This document shows, one piece after another, positions 44,002-52,800 of a stretch of DNA of 64,000 bases. How positions within the stretch are numbered: the first letter of the stretch is position 1; each line of letters opens with the position of its first letter. The notes beneath the pieces are model-generated. The model had not been told where the DNA came from, did not search any database, and saw nothing but the letters and a program-made list of their open reading frames with translations. Both the position numbers and the translations under genes were made by a program. The stretch is from UMGS692 sp963653425 (GTDB taxonomy: Bacteria; Bacillota; Clostridia; Christensenellales; CAG-314): the NCBI GenBank assembly GCA_963653425.1, contig CAVJWC010000001.1, positions 186,001 to 250,000 on the forward strand. The letters are read 5' to 3'.

Positions 44002-44126
44002 GACGTTACGTTCTTTATCGCTGACGCTTTCGGGCGATAACGAATTGAATGCCAAGCACTATTTCTTTATCGCCGATTGCATCGGGAACAAGGCTTTAAC
44101 TTGGTGAGAACGAACGGAACGCCTAT
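44002..44126 (+). repeat. Dispersed intergenic repeats, copies E1 and E2 in tandem
   Basis: E1 (44002-44056) runs from GACGTTACGTTCTTTATCGC to GATAACGAATTGAATGCCAA. E2 (44057-44126) runs from CACTATTTCTTTATCGCC to GAGAACGAACGGAACGCC. The 406-base gap 43747-44152 thus contains copies D, E1, E2 and two promoters, and no additional gene. Confidence 0.65.
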
Positions 44127-44129
44127 AAA
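44101..44129 (+). promoter_or_regulatory. Possible promoter of DUF378 gene inside repeat E2
   Basis: TTGGTG (44101-44106), 17-base spacer, TATAAA (44124-44129). The spacer is the repeat's right end GAGAACGAACGGAACGCC, so the repeat itself may supply the promoter. The resulting leader would be under 20 bases. Confidence 0.45.
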
Positions 44130-44152
44130 AGCGTAATAAAAAAGGAGAAAAT

Positions 44153-44500
44153 ATGGTCAGAAAAGTTTTCACATGGATATCGGTTATCCTTATGATAATC
44201 GGTTCGATAACCTGGATGCTTATAGGAATTTTCGATTTCAACCTCGTTAACTTTATCGTTTTCGGTTCGGAAATCGCTTCTTCGATAATTTATATTCTCG
44301 TGGGCGTGGCTGCGATATGGATGATAATATATCTCGCGACTATTCCTTACGTCAATCAGGAAGAAAACAGGAAAATTACGGGTAACAACAGGAGCGAAAA
44401 GCACGAAAGTTACGGCAAATATACCGCGTACAAAAACCAGAGCGCAAAACGCGACGCCAACCGCTCGAAAGACGGCTACGACAGATACAGGAATTATTAA
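44153..44500 (+). CDS. DUF378-type small membrane protein
   Basis: A 115-residue protein with two hydrophobic segments (about 5-27 and 36-66). The pattern TWMLIGIFDFNLVNFIVFGS followed by SIIYILVGVAAIWMI matches DUF378, whose members are small membrane proteins of unknown function. After the second segment comes a 45-residue hydrophilic tail rich in Asn, Ser, Arg, Lys and Tyr (ending RSKDGYDRYRNY). ATG at 44153 has AAGGAG seven bases upstream. It stands alone between two minus-strand genes. Confidence 0.82.
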   Translation: MVRKVFTWISVILMIIGSITWMLIGIFDFNLVNFIVFGSEIASSIIYILVGVAAIWMIIYLATIPYVNQEENRKITGNNRSEKHESYGKYTAYKNQSAKRDANRSKDGYDRYRNY

Positions 44501-44577
44501 AAACGTTAAGAAACGCTCTTCGGAGAGGATTTCTTAATAAGGCTTTCAACCCGATAAAGATTTTAAGCAACAAAAAT

Positions 44578-44613
44578 CGGCATAACCGCTGTTTTGCGGA
44601 TATGCCGTTTTTA
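44578..44613. terminator. Bidirectional terminator between DUF378 gene and glycosyltransferase
   Basis: Stem CGGCATA.CCGC / GCGG.TATGCCG with a six-base loop, flanked by A5 on one side and T5 on the other, so it can end both convergent transcripts. Confidence 0.88.
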
Positions 44614-44706
44614 TCGTCTTTTGCGTTTTTGACTTTGTGCGTTTTTGAATTTACGGATTACAACCTTTTTTCAAAAACGTCGCCTGAAAGTCTGTTTAAT
44701 TCCCTG

Positions 44707-45915
44707 TTACTTAATCTCTTTTTTATCGCCGAATTTCTGTTTGTGTTCTTCTATAACACGGCGGTATTCTTCAGCCATAAGTTTTGCCGAGTCCTGCCAG
44801 GTGAAATAAAGGTCTTCGGAGGCTTTTCGTCCCATTTCGCGGACTTTTTCGGGGTTGTCCATGCACTCGCATAGGGCTTGAGTAAAGGACGTCAGGTCGT
44901 TTTCTATATGAACGGAATTCACTCCGTCCTGCGTGCCGAAAGCCGCGTCGGAACCGCTCACGAACACGCCTGCCGTGCCGAAAGCAGCAGCTTCGACCTT
45001 GACAAGTCCGAAGGTATCCTGAATGGACGGGAAAAGGAACATATCGGCTCTTGCGTAAATTTCCGCAAGAACTTCGTCTTTTACGTAGCCTGCGAAAATC
45101 ACTTCTTTTTCAAGACGCAAGGTTTTGACTTTGTTTTTGAGAGCCTTGACGTAATTGCCCGTTCCGCCGATTATAAACCTGAATTTATACCCGCGCTTTT
45201 TAGCCTGAGCGAGAGCTTCCAAGGAAAACTGAATTCTCTTGGAACGCACTACTCTGCTGACCGTACAGAAAACGAATTCGTCGGGACTTAAAGAAAAGCG
45301 TTCGTTTGCAGACTCTTTGAGAGGCTGAACGTCGTCGGGTTTAAGTAAATTCGTGCCGAAAGGAACTATACGGCATTCGCCTTTATAATCGTAATCTCTG
45401 CGAAGAAGTCGTTCGGTGGCTTCCGTTCCCGCAAACATAACGTCCATCTGAGAGTAACGTTTTCCGAGTTTCTTTACGTAAGGAAGGTAAATAAGCGGAT
45501 TACGCGTAACCTTCCTGAAAATCTCTTTGTAATTGGAGTGAACGTGCGATACTATCGGAATGTTCTTTTCCTTTGCTATCTTGGTCAGAACTTTACAAGC
45601 CGTAAAGGGCGTATGTACGTGGATAATATCGATGTCGGTTTTCATTATCTCTTCGTAGAAGCGTTTATCCTGATCGGGAACGCCGAAATCGATATTCGTA
45701 AAGGGAACTTTCACGCTTTTGAAAAAGATAATCTTATAAGGTTCGTGAAGTTCGGCGTCGGTTTTAGGGCAAGCGGCTATTCCCGTTACGTCATCGGGAT
45801 AATTTATGAGATAGTTTCTCATACAGTTGATAACCCCGTCCATCTGGGGAAGATATACGTCCATTGCCGCAAGCACGGTTATCGGCTTTTTGTTTTGATT
45901 ATTGGTTTCTTCCAT
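44707..45915 (-). CDS. Glycosyltransferase family 4
   Basis: GT-B fold glycosyltransferase of 402 residues. The C-terminal donor domain has VSRVVRSKRIQFSLEAL, IIGGTGNYVKALK and the nucleotide-sugar motif FPSIQDTFGLVKVEAAAFG, where the first Glu of the E-x7-E pair is replaced by Asp (DTFGLVKVE). The acceptor domain contains VHTPFTACKV and HVHSNYKEIF, a combination also seen in lipid-linked transferases such as diacylglycerol glucosyltransferases. It is the last gene of the GDP-heptose operon and could transfer heptose or a first sugar to a lipid carrier (inference). ATG at 45915 lacks a clear ribosome binding site. Confidence 0.85.
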   Translation of the reverse strand: MEETNNQNKKPITVLAAMDVYLPQMDGVINCMRNYLINYPDDVTGIAACPKTDAELHEPYKIIFFKSVKVPFTNIDFGVPDQDKRFYEEIMKTDIDIIHVHTPFTACKVLTKIAKEKNIPIVSHVHSNYKEIFRKVTRNPLIYLPYVKKLGKRYSQMDVMFAGTEATERLLRRDYDYKGECRIVPFGTNLLKPDDVQPLKESANERFSLSPDEFVFCTVSRVVRSKRIQFSLEALAQAKKRGYKFRFIIGGTGNYVKALKNKVKTLRLEKEVIFAGYVKDEVLAEIYARADMFLFPSIQDTFGLVKVEAAAFGTAGVFVSGSDAAFGTQDGVNSVHIENDLTSFTQALCECMDNPEKVREMGRKASEDLYFTWQDSAKLMAEEYRRVIEEHKQKFGDKKEIK

Positions 45916-45971
45916 TTTCGTATTTACAGCGACTTCGTTTTCGCTTTATTTGCCTCTTTATTTACTTTCTT

Positions 45972-47273
45972 TCAGCTATGGGAAAGAGTTTTCGCTTTCT
46001 CTAAAGCGATTATCTTCTTCACCGCTTCGAGAAGGTATTTTGCTTTGTAATCGGGCGTGCATTCTCCGCCTTCGCCCTCTATAAGAAAGGTAGTCACTCC
46101 TGCGTTCTCGCCCGCTTTTACGTCGCGCGCCGAATCTCCTACCATATACGACTCGGAAAGGTCTATATTAAGGTCTTTTGCCGCGCTTAAAAACATACCC
46201 GCCTTGGGCTTTCTGCAATCGCAGACGATTTTAAGCTCTTTGACTTCTCCCTTAAAACCTTTGTCGGGATGATGAGGACAGAAGTATATTCCGTCAAGAT
46301 AAGCGCCCTCTCTGCCGAGAAGGGTTTCCATCTTCGCGTGAATCTCGTCAAGCCCTTCGAAGGAACATTCTCCTCTTGCCACGACGGGCTGATTGGTAAC
46401 CACTACGGCGAGCATACCGCTTTCGTTTATAAGTCTGACGGCTTCCGCCGCACCGTCTATAAGTTCAAGCATATCGGGCGTTTTAACGAAGCCGTTGAGC
46501 TTGTTTATGGTGCCGTCCCTGTCGAGAAAAACGCATTTCTGCTTATTTCTGAGGCTTCTTCTTTCTACCGTTCCGTTTTGAATATCACGACAAACCGCAG
46601 TAAGTCTGCTTTCCGTACCGGCGTCTTTTATGTATTCCGTAGAAACGTAAGCAAATACGTCGCCCAAAGGTATTCTCGGCGAAATAACGTCCTTTTCCAT
46701 GTCTTTTTTGCTTCCGTCAAGCAAAGAAAGAGCTTTCGGTGAAACGACAAAAAACGCCGCGTTCACGAGATTCCTGTACCAGAAATTTCTCTCGGCGTTC
46801 TTTGGGAGTATACCCGTAACGGAGCCCGACTTATCCGCCTGTATCACGTCGCTGTCGTAAGGGTGAGAATTAGGGTGGGCAAAAAGCGTAATCGCGGCGT
46901 TATGCTGTCTGTGAAAGGCTTCCATTCTCTCCAAATCTATATCGAAAACGGTGTCTCCGAAAACAAGAAAGAAATCGTCCTTTTCGTTTTTAAGTTCGGA
47001 CAAAGCTCCCGCAGAACCCAAAGGCATTTTCTCTTCGACGTATTTTATATTGACGCCAAAATCTTTGCCGTCGCCGAAATAGTCTTTTATCTGTTCTCCG
47101 AGATGTCCGACTATAATAACGAAGTCGCGCACTCCGCCGTTTTTAAGACATTCTATCTGGCGCAGAAGAAGGGGCTTACCGCAAACGTCCACCATGGGCT
47201 TTGGGATAAGGTCGCCCGTAACCGCAGAAAGCCGCGTTCCTTTTCCGCCCGCCTGAATTACGGCTTTAAGCAT
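45972..47273 (-). CDS. Fusion of heptose-1-phosphate guanylyltransferase (HddC) and heptose bisphosphatase (GmhB)
   Basis: A 433-residue two-domain enzyme. Residues 1-230 are a sugar-nucleotide transferase with QAGGKGTRLSAVTGDLIPKP, FGDTVFDIDL and GTESRL; this matches the guanylyltransferase that makes GDP-D-glycero-alpha-D-manno-heptose. Residues 245-425 are a HAD phosphatase with FLDRDGTINKLNGFV, VVTNQPVVARG, the CPHHPD and CDCRKP zinc-site cysteines, and MVGDSARDVKAG, as in GmhB, which removes the 7-phosphate. The two activities are consecutive steps around the 1-phosphate intermediate. The start codon overlaps gmhA by eight bases. Specificity for GDP rather than another nucleotide is inferred from the neighbours. 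Confidence 0.88.
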   Translation of the reverse strand: MLKAVIQAGGKGTRLSAVTGDLIPKPMVDVCGKPLLLRQIECLKNGGVRDFVIIVGHLGEQIKDYFGDGKDFGVNIKYVEEKMPLGSAGALSELKNEKDDFFLVFGDTVFDIDLERMEAFHRQHNAAITLFAHPNSHPYDSDVIQADKSGSVTGILPKNAERNFWYRNLVNAAFFVVSPKALSLLDGSKKDMEKDVISPRIPLGDVFAYVSTEYIKDAGTESRLTAVCRDIQNGTVERRSLRNKQKCVFLDRDGTINKLNGFVKTPDMLELIDGAAEAVRLINESGMLAVVVTNQPVVARGECSFEGLDEIHAKMETLLGREGAYLDGIYFCPHHPDKGFKGEVKELKIVCDCRKPKAGMFLSAAKDLNIDLSESYMVGDSARDVKAGENAGVTTFLIEGEGGECTPDYKAKYLLEAVKKIIALEKAKTLSHS

Positions 47274-47841
47274 TTTTCTTTAATTTGCGGGAAAAGATAC
47301 TCATCATCATATGATTGAACATCATATGAACGTCCTCTACGACCTGCATGTTCTCTATCGGGCAATGCATATGATAATCGGCTTTTTCGTAGAGTTTTCC
47401 GCCCTTATAACCCGAGATACCCAAAACTTTTATTCCGCGTTCTTTGCAGTAATCCACGGCTTCGATAACGTTTTCAGAGTTACCCGAACCGCTTATTCCT
47501 ATAAAGAGATCGCCCGCTTTTATCTTGCCTTCGATCTGCTTGACGAACACTTTGTCGTAACTGTCGTCGTTAGCGATAGCCATAATCGTGGCAATATTGT
47601 CCGTAAGACAAACGAAATCGAACTTCTTGTCGAGGTCGTAGCATATGCCCTTATTGAAATCGTTGGTCATATGAGAAGCCGTGGAAGCCGAACCGCCGTT
47701 TCCGCAAACGTAAATTTTAGCGCCCCTTTCGTAAACGTCCCAAATGGCGTTCATACTCTCGTTAAGCTGATTTTTGTCTACCTTATCTATGGTTTCTTTG
47801 ACTAAATCGGTATAACCGTTAATATCGCGTAAAAAATCCAC
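47266..47841 (-). CDS. gmhA: Sedoheptulose-7-phosphate isomerase GmhA
   Basis: SIS-domain isomerase that converts sedoheptulose 7-phosphate to D-glycero-D-manno-heptose 7-phosphate, the first step of heptose synthesis. The 191 residues show CGNGGSASTASHMTNDF, the phosphate-binding GISGSGNSENVIEA and HMMFNHMMMS with the late histidines. The start is GTG at 47841 with GGGAGG seven bases upstream. It is between hddA and the HddC-GmhB fusion, overlapping the latter. Confidence 0.94.
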   Translation of the reverse strand: MDFLRDINGYTDLVKETIDKVDKNQLNESMNAIWDVYERGAKIYVCGNGGSASTASHMTNDFNKGICYDLDKKFDFVCLTDNIATIMAIANDDSYDKVFVKQIEGKIKAGDLFIGISGSGNSENVIEAVDYCKERGIKVLGISGYKGGKLYEKADYHMHCPIENMQVVEDVHMMFNHMMMSIFSRKLKKNA

Positions 47842-47843
47842 GT

Positions 47844-48839
47844 TCAGTCCTCCCTTGCCGTTTTGTCGCCTACGTAAATAATCTGCGAACCCTGCATATC
47901 GAAACCGAATCTTATGAACTTAAGGTCTTTCAGAGCTTCGCGCACGGCAGCCTGTTTTTCGGGACGAACGTAGAAAAGAAGGAATCCTCCTCCGCCCGCG
48001 CCGAGAAGCTTTCCGCCCATCGCACCCGCAACCTTGGCTTTTTCGTAATACTCGTCGATTAAGGGATTGGTTATTCCCGCCGCAAGCGAACGTTTGAGTT
48101 TCCAGCACTCGTCAAGTCTGTAACCCAAAGAATCGATTTCTCCGCGCTGGAATTCTTCTTTGAGTTTACGCGCCTGTTCGCATATTTTAAGCTGATTTTC
48201 TTCCTGCATACCCGAAGTTATGTTCTTTCTCTGCTCCTGAAGTATGGAGGAAGCCGATCTTACTCCGCCGGTATAGAACATAAGAAGGTTGTTTTCCATT
48301 TCGCGAAGCCTGTCTCTCGACAAAACCACCTGTTCCACGATAACCGAACCGTCTTTTTCGAAAGTGTAAAAACGAAGTCCGCCGTAAGCGGCAGCGTATT
48401 GGTCCTGTTTTCCTACGGGTTCGCCCAGTTTCTCGATTTCCATTTCGCAGGCTTCTTCCGCAAGACGCGCCTTGGAAACGTATTTGCCCGTGTAGGCGTA
48501 AAGAAGATGAAGAAGACCGACGGTAAAAGAGCTGGAAGAACCAAGTCCCGTTCCTCCGGGAACGTCTGCCTGAGAATCTATTTCCACCCCGGAGATACCG
48601 AAGTCGAGAAGAGTCTGACGGAAAATCCTGTGTTCGATGTCGTGTATATCGCGGACTTCTTCTATTTTGGAATATTTCAGAATCGTCTTTTCTTTATCGA
48701 AAGACGGGTGAATGCTGAGATAAACGTAACGGTTAAGTCCTGCGTTGAGGACGCAACCGCCGTGTTTGGAATAAAAGCTTTCAAGGTCGCTTCCGCCGCC
48801 GCAAAAGCTGACGCGAAGCGGGGTTTTTACCATAATCAT
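47844..48839 (-). CDS. hddA: D-glycero-alpha-D-manno-heptose-7-phosphate kinase HddA
   Basis: GHMP kinase of 331 residues. The GHMP motif is DVPGGTGLGSSSSFTVGLL, with KTPLRVSFCGGGSDLESFY at the N-terminus and GGKLLGAGGGGFLLFY at the C-terminus, all typical of HddA. It phosphorylates carbon 1 of heptose 7-phosphate in the alpha form, which leads to the GDP branch rather than the ADP branch used for lipopolysaccharide. ATG at 48839 has GGAAGG upstream. First gene of the operon. Confidence 0.92.
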   Translation of the reverse strand: MIMVKTPLRVSFCGGGSDLESFYSKHGGCVLNAGLNRYVYLSIHPSFDKEKTILKYSKIEEVRDIHDIEHRIFRQTLLDFGISGVEIDSQADVPGGTGLGSSSSFTVGLLHLLYAYTGKYVSKARLAEEACEMEIEKLGEPVGKQDQYAAAYGGLRFYTFEKDGSVIVEQVVLSRDRLREMENNLLMFYTGGVRSASSILQEQRKNITSGMQEENQLKICEQARKLKEEFQRGEIDSLGYRLDECWKLKRSLAAGITNPLIDEYYEKAKVAGAMGGKLLGAGGGGFLLFYVRPEKQAAVREALKDLKFIRFGFDMQGSQIIYVGDKTARED

Positions 48840-48867
48840 GATATAGCCTTCCTTCGTAGTTTCTTAA

Positions 48868-48896
48868 ATAATAGCACAATTCATTTCTTTTGGCAA
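48868..48896 (-). promoter_or_regulatory. Promoter of the GDP-heptose operon
   Basis: TTGCCA (48891-48896), 17-base spacer, TATTAT (48868-48873) on the minus strand. Confidence 0.82.
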
Positions 48897-49056
48897 GTAA
48901 AAAAGTAAAATTCACCCTTTAAGCCTTGAACGAAAGGGAATATTTTGCCCAAAAGGAAACTAAAAAGAAACCGTACCGCAAAGGCGTAGCTTTATAGCGC
49001 AAATAATCCCGAAAAATGCAGAAAAACGCCCTATAAAACAAACGCGTATAAAGCCG

Positions 49057-49608
49057 TTACTGCTCGGCGTCTTCTTCGGATCTTTTTTTCTGATATTCGC
49101 CGGCTGTCAAAAACAAATCGCAATAATCGTGATAAGCCGAAACTATCGACATATACGCGGAATGCATTTCTTCCAGCCGATCGTCGGGAATTTTATCCAG
49201 TAATCGTCTGAAGTTTTCGGTAATAACCCTGTTGTTTTCTTCGGTAAGATCGTAGCCCTCTCGGGTAGGTCTTACGAGAATGATTCTGCGGTTATTTACG
49301 TCCACGCGTCTTTCGGCAAAGCCTTTCCTTATAAGAACGTCTACGCACCTCGTGGTTTTACTTGCGGTAAAGCCGAGAACTTCGCTCAGCCCTCCCATCG
49401 TGCTTTCTCCGAGGTCGTGCAGCTTTGTAAGCGTAGAATAAACGGGATTGGCAAGGTTTTCTCTTTCGTAAGGCAATTCTTTCTCTTCGGTGTGTAAGCC
49501 CGAAAAAATCTTCATTCTGTTAAACGCGATCAGCGTATTATGCAACATTATAATCTCTTCGGATTTATCGTTGTTGCCATGATACAAATTCATAATTTCA
49601 TCTTCCAT
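49057..49608 (-). CDS. MarR family transcriptional regulator
   Basis: Winged-helix regulator of up to 183 residues. The recognition part is MGGLSEVLGFTASKTTRCVDVLIRKGF followed by the wing RRVDVNNRRIILVRPTREG, here given in two pieces of the same domain (about 85-135). N- and C-terminal helices would form the dimer. The start is uncertain: ATG at 49608 has no ribosome site, and in-frame Met codons follow at residues 6 and 21 (the latter after GAAGAG). It is transcribed away from the BspA-like lipoprotein gene, and their promoters lie back to back, so it may control both. No ligand can be read. Confidence 0.88.
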   Translation of the reverse strand: MEDEIMNLYHGNNDKSEEIIMLHNTLIAFNRMKIFSGLHTEEKELPYERENLANPVYSTLTKLHDLGESTMGGLSEVLGFTASKTTRCVDVLIRKGFAERRVDVNNRRIILVRPTREGYDLTEENNRVITENFRRLLDKIPDDRLEEMHSAYMSIVSAYHDYCDLFLTAGEYQKKRSEEDAEQ

Positions 49609-49621
49609 TTTTTAACCCACA

Positions 49622-49678
49622 AAAAAGCTGCCGTTATCACAGCCGAAAGTTTCGGCAATCGATTTACGGGAGCTTTTT
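49622..49678 (-). terminator. Terminator-like structure in the marR leader
   Basis: Outer arms AAAAAGCT.CCGT and ACGG.AGCTTTTT enclose an inner hairpin GCCGAA/TTCGGC. On the minus strand the structure ends in six T only about 15 bases before the marR ATG and well after its promoter, so it could act as an attenuator, or as a terminator if the true start lies elsewhere. Confidence 0.5.
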
Positions 49679-49727
49679 ACCATATAGAAAAAACAACTAA
49701 GTTAATGTCACATACGGCGTTTTTTGT

Positions 49728-49756
49728 ATTCTAACAAAAAATATAATTAAAGTCAA
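49728..49756 (-). promoter_or_regulatory. Promoter of marR-type gene
   Basis: TTGACT (49751-49756), 17-base spacer, TAGAAT (49728-49733) on the minus strand. Confidence 0.82.
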
Positions 49757-49766
49757 GTAAAAACAA

Positions 49767-49795
49767 TTGACAACTCAATCATTTTAATGTATATT
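49767..49795 (+). promoter_or_regulatory. Promoter of BspA-like lipoprotein gene
   Basis: Perfect TTGACA (49767-49772), 17-base spacer, TATATT (49790-49795). Only ten bases separate its -35 from the -35 of the divergent marR promoter, so a protein bound there would affect both. Confidence 0.85.
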
Positions 49796-49869
49796 ATCGA
49801 TATGAAAATGTTGCAAAGCGATAATAAATTATACTTTTGCAAAAAATAAGCATTTTCAAGGAGGACAAA

Positions 49870-52800
49870 ATGAAACGTACGACCACAGCGATTCTGATCG
49901 CGGCTTTGTTATGTCTCGTCGCCATAACGGCGGGCTGTACCACAACGACGACCTACTCCGTTACGTTTATGAACGGAACGCAAGTTGTCGGTTCGGTCAA
50001 GGTTATCGAAGGAGAAAGCGTTTACGCTCCCGAAGTGAAACTTGATAACTCAAAAGTTGTCGGCTGGTTTGAAAACGCCGATTTCAGCGGCAACGCATTT
50101 GATTTTTCGACGAAAATAACGAAAAATCTCACTCTCTACGTTAAGACGGAAGAAATCGCAAGAGAAAAAAGCTATACCGTAACTTTTATGGACGGTAAAA
50201 AGCAGATTGCTTCCGTAACCGTCAAAGAAGGCGAAACCGTATACGCGCCTCAGCTCGTGACTTCGGAAGACGTTACGGTGGAAGGCTGGTTTACGACGGC
50301 AGACTTTTCGGGCAAAGCTTTTGATTTTTCCTCGAAAATAACCTCCGATACCGTTCTTTACGTTAAAGCCGTTACCAATTCTTATTCGGTAACTTACGAT
50401 CTCGGCGGAGCCGAAGGCGAAGTTCCCGTTCAGGAAGCGGTTAATCTCGACGGCAGTTTTACCGTAAAAGAACCCGTTCTTCGCGAAGGATACAAGTTCC
50501 TCGGATGGACGGACGGAAACGCGCTTTATCAGGCGGGCGACGAATACGAAGTAACCGATAAAAACGACGTCGTTCTTACGGCAACGTGGGAATACGTAGT
50601 TCTTACCGTAAACTTCTACGGCGACAAAAGACTTATCGAAACGAGAAACATTCCTTACGGAGGCGACGTTATCGCTCCCGAAAACACGGAACATTCCGCG
50701 CCGTGGGCTTATAAATTCACGGGTTGGGACAAAGCTACGGAATTAAAAGAAGTCAAAGAAGACCTCGAAGTCAACGCTTTATACGAATACACCCCCACTT
50801 CCGACGATTATTTCATCTTTACTCAGTCGGCAAACGGAGAAAGCTATTCCGTATCTTATAATCACGAAAAAGAAGAAACTCCCGAAAATCTCGTCATTCC
50901 GAAAGAATATAACGGAAAGCCCGTCGTCGCCGTTGACGAAGAAGGCTTTAATTATATCGAATGCACGCGTATTTACGTTCCGGGAAGCATTAAAACGGTT
51001 AAATCCATAGGTTTCTGGCAATTGCACTCTCTTACGGAAATCGTTTTCGAAGAAGGCGTCGAACGTCTCGAAACATTTGCCGTCGCTTCCTGTTACATTC
51101 TCCCGTCGGTAACTCTTCCCGCTTCTCTCGATTATATGGGCTTCAACGTTTTCTATCGTTGTTATTCCCTTAACGAAATCAAAATTGCGGAAGGAAACGA
51201 AACCTTCAAGTACGAAAACGGTTTTGTAAAGAGCCTTGACGGAACTAAACTTTATAAGGCGATTTACAGCGTTCTCGGTTCAAACGTTACCATCGGCAAA
51301 GAAGTAACATGGATGGCTCCCGGTCTCTTCTGCGACGACAATATCCTTAAACAGGTGACCATAGACGCCGATCTTACTTACATCGGTTGCGGAACGTTCT
51401 ATAACAGCGGTCTCGAAACGCTGGTTATAAACGGCACGATAGAAGAAATCCACGGATATAACGAACCGTACACGAAATATCCCGAACTCACCGAAAGAGA
51501 ACAGGAAAATATGATGCCTTACGGCGCGTTCGAAAGCGCAAGGTATCTTCAGAGCGTAACTTTTAACGGCGGTCTTAAGTTTATAGGCGGCGGCGCGTTC
51601 ACAAACTGCGGAGCAAAAGAAATCGTACTTCCGGACACCGTTGAAGAAATCGCCATAGACGCTTTCGCTTACATGTACTCGATTGAAAAAATCGTAGTGA
51701 GCGGTATCGACAGCTTCGCCCGTTACTATTCCGACAGCGACGCCGCTCTTCTCGAAAGAAACGCCGAAGAAGGCGACACTCTCATTATTTTCGCTCCTAA
51801 AAGTCCCATTACCGAATACGAAATTCCCGACACGGTTTCTACCGTCAATTATTTCGCGTTCCAGAATAACAATTATATTAAAAAGCTCGTTATTCCCGAA
51901 GGCGTATTCGATCTTAAACCGGGCGCGTTCGTTTATATGATGTCGCTCGAAAGTCTTTCCGTTCCTTCCACGGTAACAGCACTCAGAAGCGGATTCCCGC
52001 CTTTCCGCGCTCACGACGACGACAGCATTCCCGTTTGGGGAAGAACTCAGATTTACGGAGACGGTTTCGGCGTATTCTCCGCCTGCAGAGCGCTTTCGGA
52101 AATCCTTTATCCCAACGGCAACAATATTACCGTAATCGGCAAATACTGCTTTGCGGACGCGCCCTTAAAGACCTTTACGATTTCCGCTAAACTTACGGAA
52201 TTCTATTCCAGCGCGGTAAGCAGTTCCGTTCTCGAAGCATGGTACGTAGAAGACGGTTGCGTTCTCGATTTAACGGCGGAAGACGGCGTTCTTTACAACA
52301 AAAATCAGACTCAGCTTATAAGCTACCCCGCTGCAAAAGACGGCGAATCTTTCGTGATGCCGTCAAGCGTAACAAGCGTTAAGACAAGCGCTTTCAGCAG
52401 AGTAAAGTTCCTTAAAAATCTGACTGTCAGCGACGAATGCACGGATATCCCCGTATCCTTTTTAGTCGGCAGTTCCAGCATAGAAAATATCGTTCTGCCT
52501 GCAAAACTCGCAACCATCTCTCCCGAAAGTATATTGGAATGCCCCAACCTTAAAACGGTTGAATTCAGAAACACCACCGCTCCCTCTTTCACAAACGCAT
52601 ACGAATTCGCTCTTTTCGCTTATTTCAGCGAAGATCCCGAAACGGGATACTTTGGCTATAAGATTGCGGAAGATCTCGTAATAAAAGTTCCCGTAGAATC
52701 CTATACCGAATACTACGAAGCTTTCTATAACGCAACGGGAAGCACCGATTATTCCGAAAGAATTTCCAAGGAAGGTCAGACGCTCGTAAGCTATATCTTC

